Assembly: GCF_003350295.1 (NCBI RefSeq)
Contig: NZ_QLYY01000009.1
Location: forward strand, 1-64,000
Direction: 5' to 3'
DNA from: Vibrio tetraodonis
GTDB taxonomy: Bacteria > Pseudomonadota > Gammaproteobacteria > Enterobacterales > Vibrionaceae
DNA length: 64,000 bases
Made by a program: the position numbers and the translations under genes. Positions 60,339-64,000 of the stretch are shown here, piece after piece. The notes beneath the pieces were generated by a model. The model made no database searches. It was not told where the DNA came from and saw only the letters and a program-made list of their open reading frames with translations. Numbering within the stretch: the stretch's first letter is position 1; every line of letters starts with the position of its first letter.

Positions 60339-61328
60339 TTATGAATGGGCTTTGAGGCCATTTGTCAGAAAAGTCAGCCAGTTGGTACCCAATATTTTTC
60401 CCGCTTCATGGTCACTAAAACCAAACTTAAGTAGTCCGATATAGATGTTTTCAAAGCCTTGTCGGCCATCAAACCAAGGTAGGGCTTCAGGCCAACCAGA
60501 ATTTGTAGCACTTCCCTCACCATAGTCCATCGATTTAGACCAACGGCCATTACGCATCCATTCCAGAACATGCTGGGGCTGGTTTAGGCATAAATCACTC
60601 CCTATACCCAAATGTTCAACGCCATATCGCTCAGCCGTTTCGGCAACCATTTGGCAAAAGTCTTCCAATCGACACTGACTACCACTGGGCAGATGGAAAG
60701 GGTATAAGCTAAAGCCGATCAAGCCTCCTCGTTTGGTCAGAGCTTCAATAACCGCATGAGATTTGTTACGCAGTGCATTATGCGCAGAGCTGGGGTTTGC
60801 ATGGCTAATGCAAATCGGCCGCGAGGAAAGTTCTATCGTTTCTAGTGTCGAGCGCTCAGCGCTGTGTGACATATCGATAATCATTCCGACCCGGTTCATT
60901 TCTTCTATGACTTGTCGGCCAAATCGAGTCACTCCTGAGTCTTCTTTTTCGTAGCACCCTGTCGCAAGCAAACTTTGGTTGTTATAAGTCAGCTGCATGA
61001 TTAAAAGGCCTTGCCGGCGCATGACTTCAACTAAGCCAATCTCATCGTCAATAGGTGAACAATTTTGCGCACCGAAAAAGATTCCAACTTTTCTTTGTAA
61101 CTTTGCCTGCTCAATATCGTCTATAGAGTGTATTGGCATGATGAGATCCGAGTTTTGCTCAAAATGCCTGTTCCACTCAGCAAAACGGGTCAGTGTTTGG
61201 CGTGCATCTTCGTGGTAAGCGATCGTCGCATGCAAAGCGGTAATACCACTTGCTAATAAAGTTTGGAAGTATTCTCTATCCCAACGACAATACTGCAGTC
61301 CATCTATGATGATTTTATCTTGGAACAT
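60339..61328 (-). CDS. M19-family protein of betaine-catabolism type
   Basis: A 329-aa TIM-barrel protein. The usual M19 metal motif HxD is replaced by IIIDGLQYCRWDREYF. The later signatures (GVGIIIDMSHSAERSTLETI-like DMSH, SHANPSSAH, GIGSDL) are kept. This D-G-L-x-x-x-x-W-x-R-E subfamily occurs next to glycine-betaine/dimethylglycine catabolic genes in Pseudomonas (e.g. PA5396 neighbourhood, from memory). The start at 61328 is set by AGGAG 5 bases upstream. The true reaction is unknown; ‘dipeptidase’ may be misleading. Confidence 0.75.
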   Translation of the reverse strand: MFQDKIIIDGLQYCRWDREYFQTLLASGITALHATIAYHEDARQTLTRFAEWNRHFEQNSDLIMPIHSIDDIEQAKLQRKVGIFFGAQNCSPIDDEIGLVEVMRRQGLLIMQLTYNNQSLLATGCYEKEDSGVTRFGRQVIEEMNRVGMIIDMSHSAERSTLETIELSSRPICISHANPSSAHNALRNKSHAVIEALTKRGGLIGFSLYPFHLPSGSQCRLEDFCQMVAETAERYGVEHLGIGSDLCLNQPQHVLEWMRNGRWSKSMDYGEGSATNSGWPEALPWFDGRQGFENIYIGLLKFGFSDHEAGKILGTNWLTFLTNGLKAHS

Positions 61329-61393
61329 AACCACTCCTATATTGTTCCTATCATTTCTCTACTCACTGGCAGCTTGCTGCCGATAAGAAGACC

Positions 61394-62854
61394 CTAATAA
61401 GGACGCTGATAAGCGGTTTTCACAACAGTGTAGAACTCCTTAGCATATTGACCTTGCTCACGAGGTCCAAAGCTGGACTCTTTACGTCCTCCAAATGGCA
61501 CGTGGTAGTCTGTTCCGGCAGTAGGTAGGTTAACCATCACACATCCAGTTTGAGATTGCTGTTTGAAAATGGTGCTAGTTTTAAGGCTTTGAGTAATAAT
61601 GCCTCCGGTTAAACCAAAGCGAGTATCGTTGGTCACTTGAATAGCTTCGTCGAGGTCCTTCACGCGTATAACACTTGCCAAAGGAGCGAAGATTTCTTCT
61701 TGGTTGATATCCCAATGACTCTGAGTGTTTATGAAAAGAGTTGGTGCCATATAGTAGCCCTGATGTTTTAGTGCGAGTCGTTCCCCACCAAATGCAAGCT
61801 CAGCCCCGGTTTGACGAGCCTTCTCAACCCAATCTAAGTTAGCCTCTAACTGGACACCATCCACGACAGGGCCCATAAAAATACCCTTTTCCAACGCATG
61901 CCCAACTTTTATCTCACTCATCCTCTTTATCAAGGCTTCAACATAGGCATCATGAATATTATCCATCACAACAAGTCTTGAAGACGCAGTACATTTCTGA
62001 CCTGTTCCTGAAAAAGCACCTGCAATCGTCGCTTCAATCGCAATTTGAAGATCGGCATCATCGGCGATGACTAGCGCATTTTTACTGCCCATTTCCAGCT
62101 GACATCGAACAAAATTAGGCGCAGTTGCAGCCGCCACTTTACGCCCAGTTTCGACCGATCCTGTAAAACTAATACCAGCAACATCAGGCGAATGAATCAA
62201 AGTGTTACCGACAACGGAGCCAGAACCTAGAACTAAATTAAATGTACCTGCTGGTAGGCCCTGGCGGTGAATGATCTCGGTTAATGCGACCGCACTTGCC
62301 GGAGTGAGATTAGCTGGTTTCCAAACCACACTATTACCAAAAGCCAAAGCAGGCGCAATTTTCCATGCAGCGGTAGCGGTTGGAAAATTCCAAGGAGAGA
62401 TAATACCAACCACACCGATAGCTTCACGTGTCACTTCCACAGAAACGCCCGGACGAACCGAATCTGCGGTATCACCTATTTGGCGTAACACTTCGGCAGC
62501 AAAGTATTGAAAGAATTGTCCTGCCCGATATATCTCACCGCGCCCTTCGGCAAAAGGCTTACCTTCCTCTCTAGAAAGTAACTGACCCAATTCATCACAA
62601 CGGGCAATCAACTCATTACCAATCGCTTGTAAAACAGATTGTTTGTGTTCGATCGATGTTCTTTCCCATAAAGGCTGGGCTTGCTTGGCAGCTTGAATTG
62701 CTTGCTCGACTTGATCTTTACTTGCTTGAGCAAAGTCGCCCAAAGTGTCACTGATGTCGGAAGGGTTAATATTAGAAACGGTATCTATACCTGATTGCCA
62801 CTCTCCTTGAATAAAAAGTGACTGCTCTGGTTTTATCTTGTCAAATAAACACAT
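61394..62854 (-). CDS. NAD(P)-dependent aldehyde dehydrogenase
   Basis: A 486-aa ALDH. Catalytic Cys lies in GTGQKCTASSR, Glu in ELGG-like CQLEMGSKNALV, and Asn in ISPWNFPTAT. The C-terminus TDYHVPFGGRKESSFGPREQGQYAKEFYTVVKTAY is typical of the α-ketoglutarate-semialdehyde dehydrogenase / YcbD-GucD branch. That would feed a C5 dicarboxylate to 2-oxoglutarate, but the branch is broad. It lies between the RidA and M19 genes of the locus. Confidence 0.88.
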   Translation of the reverse strand: MCLFDKIKPEQSLFIQGEWQSGIDTVSNINPSDISDTLGDFAQASKDQVEQAIQAAKQAQPLWERTSIEHKQSVLQAIGNELIARCDELGQLLSREEGKPFAEGRGEIYRAGQFFQYFAAEVLRQIGDTADSVRPGVSVEVTREAIGVVGIISPWNFPTATAAWKIAPALAFGNSVVWKPANLTPASAVALTEIIHRQGLPAGTFNLVLGSGSVVGNTLIHSPDVAGISFTGSVETGRKVAAATAPNFVRCQLEMGSKNALVIADDADLQIAIEATIAGAFSGTGQKCTASSRLVVMDNIHDAYVEALIKRMSEIKVGHALEKGIFMGPVVDGVQLEANLDWVEKARQTGAELAFGGERLALKHQGYYMAPTLFINTQSHWDINQEEIFAPLASVIRVKDLDEAIQVTNDTRFGLTGGIITQSLKTSTIFKQQSQTGCVMVNLPTAGTDYHVPFGGRKESSFGPREQGQYAKEFYTVVKTAYQRPY

Positions 62855-62911
62855 AGGAACTTCCTTAATTGGCTTGATAACTTCTAGACTGGCTCACTTG
62901 CCGCTTTGGGA

Positions 62912-63310
62912 TTAATAGTTGTCGGTCACGGATGCATAGACAACAAACTCAACCAGCATTTCTTCTCGGGCTAGACCTGCGACAACAATTGCTGCTCGAT
63001 TCGGATAAGGTGACACAAAATACTCGGCATAGAGCCGATTGACGGACTCTAGATATTGATGGTCTGTCACATAAATCATGACTTGGCACACTGAATCCAA
63101 CGACTCGCCAGCACATTCAAGGGTGTGAATAAGATTGCTAAATACTTGGCGAGTTTGTGCCTCTATTCCACCCGTAACCACATCACCATTAGCATCAATC
63201 GGAATCTGTGCCGTATATAAGGTGCCATTCCCCACAACAGCCCATTCAAGAGGAGCCTTTGATGCATATAACTCTGTTTTAATCGGATATTTTTTATTTC
63301 TTGTATTCAC
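62912..63310 (-). CDS. RidA-family (YjgF/YER057c) protein
   Basis: A 132-aa RidA-like protein. LDSVCQVMIYVTDHQYLESVNRLYAEYF and PYPNRAAIVVAGLAREEMLVEFVVYA give the fold, with the conserved Arg at 105 (P-x-R-A) that binds substrate carboxylates. RidA proteins hydrolyse reactive enamine/imine intermediates; the pathway probably generates one. First gene after the divergent LysR gene. Confidence 0.9.
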   Translation of the reverse strand: MNTRNKKYPIKTELYASKAPLEWAVVGNGTLYTAQIPIDANGDVVTGGIEAQTRQVFSNLIHTLECAGESLDSVCQVMIYVTDHQYLESVNRLYAEYFVSPYPNRAAIVVAGLAREEMLVEFVVYASVTDNY

Positions 63311-63399
63311 TGGCTTTTAACCTTTGTTACATCTTTGTGTCTAAAAGTTAAATCCTGCACTTTGACATGCGATAAATCCAACGGTAAATTTTATTCATT

Positions 63400-63418
63400 T
63401 GATAAATAAACTTTATCA
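63400..63418. promoter_or_regulatory. palindromic LysR-type operator
   Basis: TGATAAATAAACTTTATCA is a 7-bp-arm perfect inverted repeat with a 5-base spacer and fits the T-N11-A rule of LysR boxes. It lies 46 bp before the LysR start and 90 bp before ridA, in the single divergent region, so it is probably the operator for both. Confidence 0.6.
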
Positions 63419-63463
63419 CTTTTGTGTGAAGCTACTAGCTAGAATGGGTTGGGAAGAAAATCA

Positions 63464-64000
63464 GTGAGTATCAAACTGCAACAATTACGACATTTTGTGA
63501 TGGTCGTCGAGGAAGGGGGCTTTCGCGCCGCATCTCATCGAGCAAATCGCTCTCAAGCAGCACTATCAACATCGATAAAAGAACTGGAGAAAATCTTGGG
63601 GCAATCGCTATTTGAAGCAGGCAACAAATGCGAGTTAACGCCCTTCGGTGAACTATGTCTACCCAAGGTAGCAAGGTTTCTTAATATATATGCTGCGCTC
63701 GATAGCGACCTGCGAGCTATCGCAAGTGGCCAACAAGGAAAAGTACGTATTGCTAGCGTACCTTCTGTTGCCGCAAAACTTATCCCGACTATTTTAGGTG
63801 TATTCAATAAAACCTACCCCAATGTCGAAGTGAGTTTAATTGATGATAATGTAGCAGGTGTGGAAGCTAGGCTTCTATCTGGAGAAGTTGACTTAGCCTT
63901 GGGCAATCCTTCGGCACTTAACCAAGATGCGATCAGCTTGACCCCATTACTGTCTGATCCAATCGGTGTGGTATGTCTAAAAGACAACCCTATTGCCATC
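63464..64000 (+). CDS. LysR-family regulator, partial (3' end outside)
   Basis: A frame open to the window edge (179 codons). GTG 63464 starts VSIKLQQLRHFVMVVEEGGFRAASHRANRSQAALSTSIKELEKILGQSLFE, a normal LysR helix-turn-helix; the effector domain begins near 90. It is divergent from the RidA–ALDH–M19–BCCT genes and should regulate them. GGGAAG lies 7 bases upstream. Because no stop is in the window the product is truncated here. Confidence 0.9.
   Translation, partial: MSIKLQQLRHFVMVVEEGGFRAASHRANRSQAALSTSIKELEKILGQSLFEAGNKCELTPFGELCLPKVARFLNIYAALDSDLRAIASGQQGKVRIASVPSVAAKLIPTILGVFNKTYPNVEVSLIDDNVAGVEARLLSGEVDLALGNPSALNQDAISLTPLLSDPIGVVCLKDNPIAI

Noticed and set aside
1..64000. Phage, CRISPR-Cas, restriction or toxin–antitoxin locus
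   Set aside because: No integrase, capsid, Cas, methylase or recognised toxin–antitoxin pair is present; the small genes have individual leaders.

Overview
The window reads as a chromosomal segment of a Vibrio species. I infer this from gene content and from my memory of V. cholerae chromosome I neighbourhoods: ribA – imelysin operon – ldtD/ycbK/ycbL in this order, the hpd-hmgA-fahA-maiA tyrosine-degradation operon, and a tandem glycine riboswitch before an AGCS symporter. No rRNA or tRNA gene, CRISPR array or prophage is visible. The sequence is moderately AT-rich.

Layout. 1–300: 3' end of an IS4-type transposase. 0.3–13 kb: isoprenylcysteine methyltransferase-like protein, YdiJ dehydrogenase, a CheX-like DUF3334 protein, a DUF2786 protein, a YiaD-like OmpA lipoprotein, a Sel1/J-domain membrane protein, an exported M19-like hydrolase, an OsmC protein and a tandem universal stress protein. 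13–17.3 kb: TyrR-box-preceded homogentisate pathway. 17.3–23.8 kb: small housekeeping or accessory genes on the minus strand, including a VOC gene that has no AUG/GUG/UUG start. 24–26.7 kb: a lone YopT-like cysteine-peptidase candidate, a small gene under a LexA-type box, and dps with an OxyR-like site. 26.9–36.3 kb: ycbL, ycbK, ldtD, then a Fur-box-controlled operon of imelysin, di-haem oxidoreductase, imelysin and DUF1513 genes, and ribA. 37–45.5 kb: BLUF photoreceptor, LysR with a divergent EmrAB-like pump, an internally deleted DUF3291 gene, a 10-bp tandem repeat, a GGDEF-EAL protein and a coiled-coil membrane protein with a 52-aa companion. 45.7–53.7 kb: yggL, glycine riboswitch plus AGCS symporter, NAD salvage (nicotinamidase, nrtR, pncB), a LysE-type exporter and an M32 carboxypeptidase.

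53.7–56.1 kb is the most unusual part. A roughly 400-bp gene-free leader is followed by a 189-aa protein with the His-Asp-Gln-Cys layout of CE-clan (Ulp1-type) peptidases, and then by a 411-aa hydrophobic/coiled protein of no recognised family. With the YopT-like protein at 24.1 kb, the window holds two single-domain cysteine-enzyme candidates that look like effectors rather than housekeeping enzymes. No secretion-system genes lie in the window.

56.1–64 kb is a coherent catabolic locus: two unrecognised proteins (250 and 569 aa), a BCCT betaine/carnitine/choline-type transporter, an M19-family protein of the subfamily seen in glycine-betaine catabolic loci, an aldehyde dehydrogenase, a RidA protein, and a divergent LysR regulator with a palindromic operator. 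I infer uptake and oxidation of a quaternary amine or related amino compound. The substrate is not determined.
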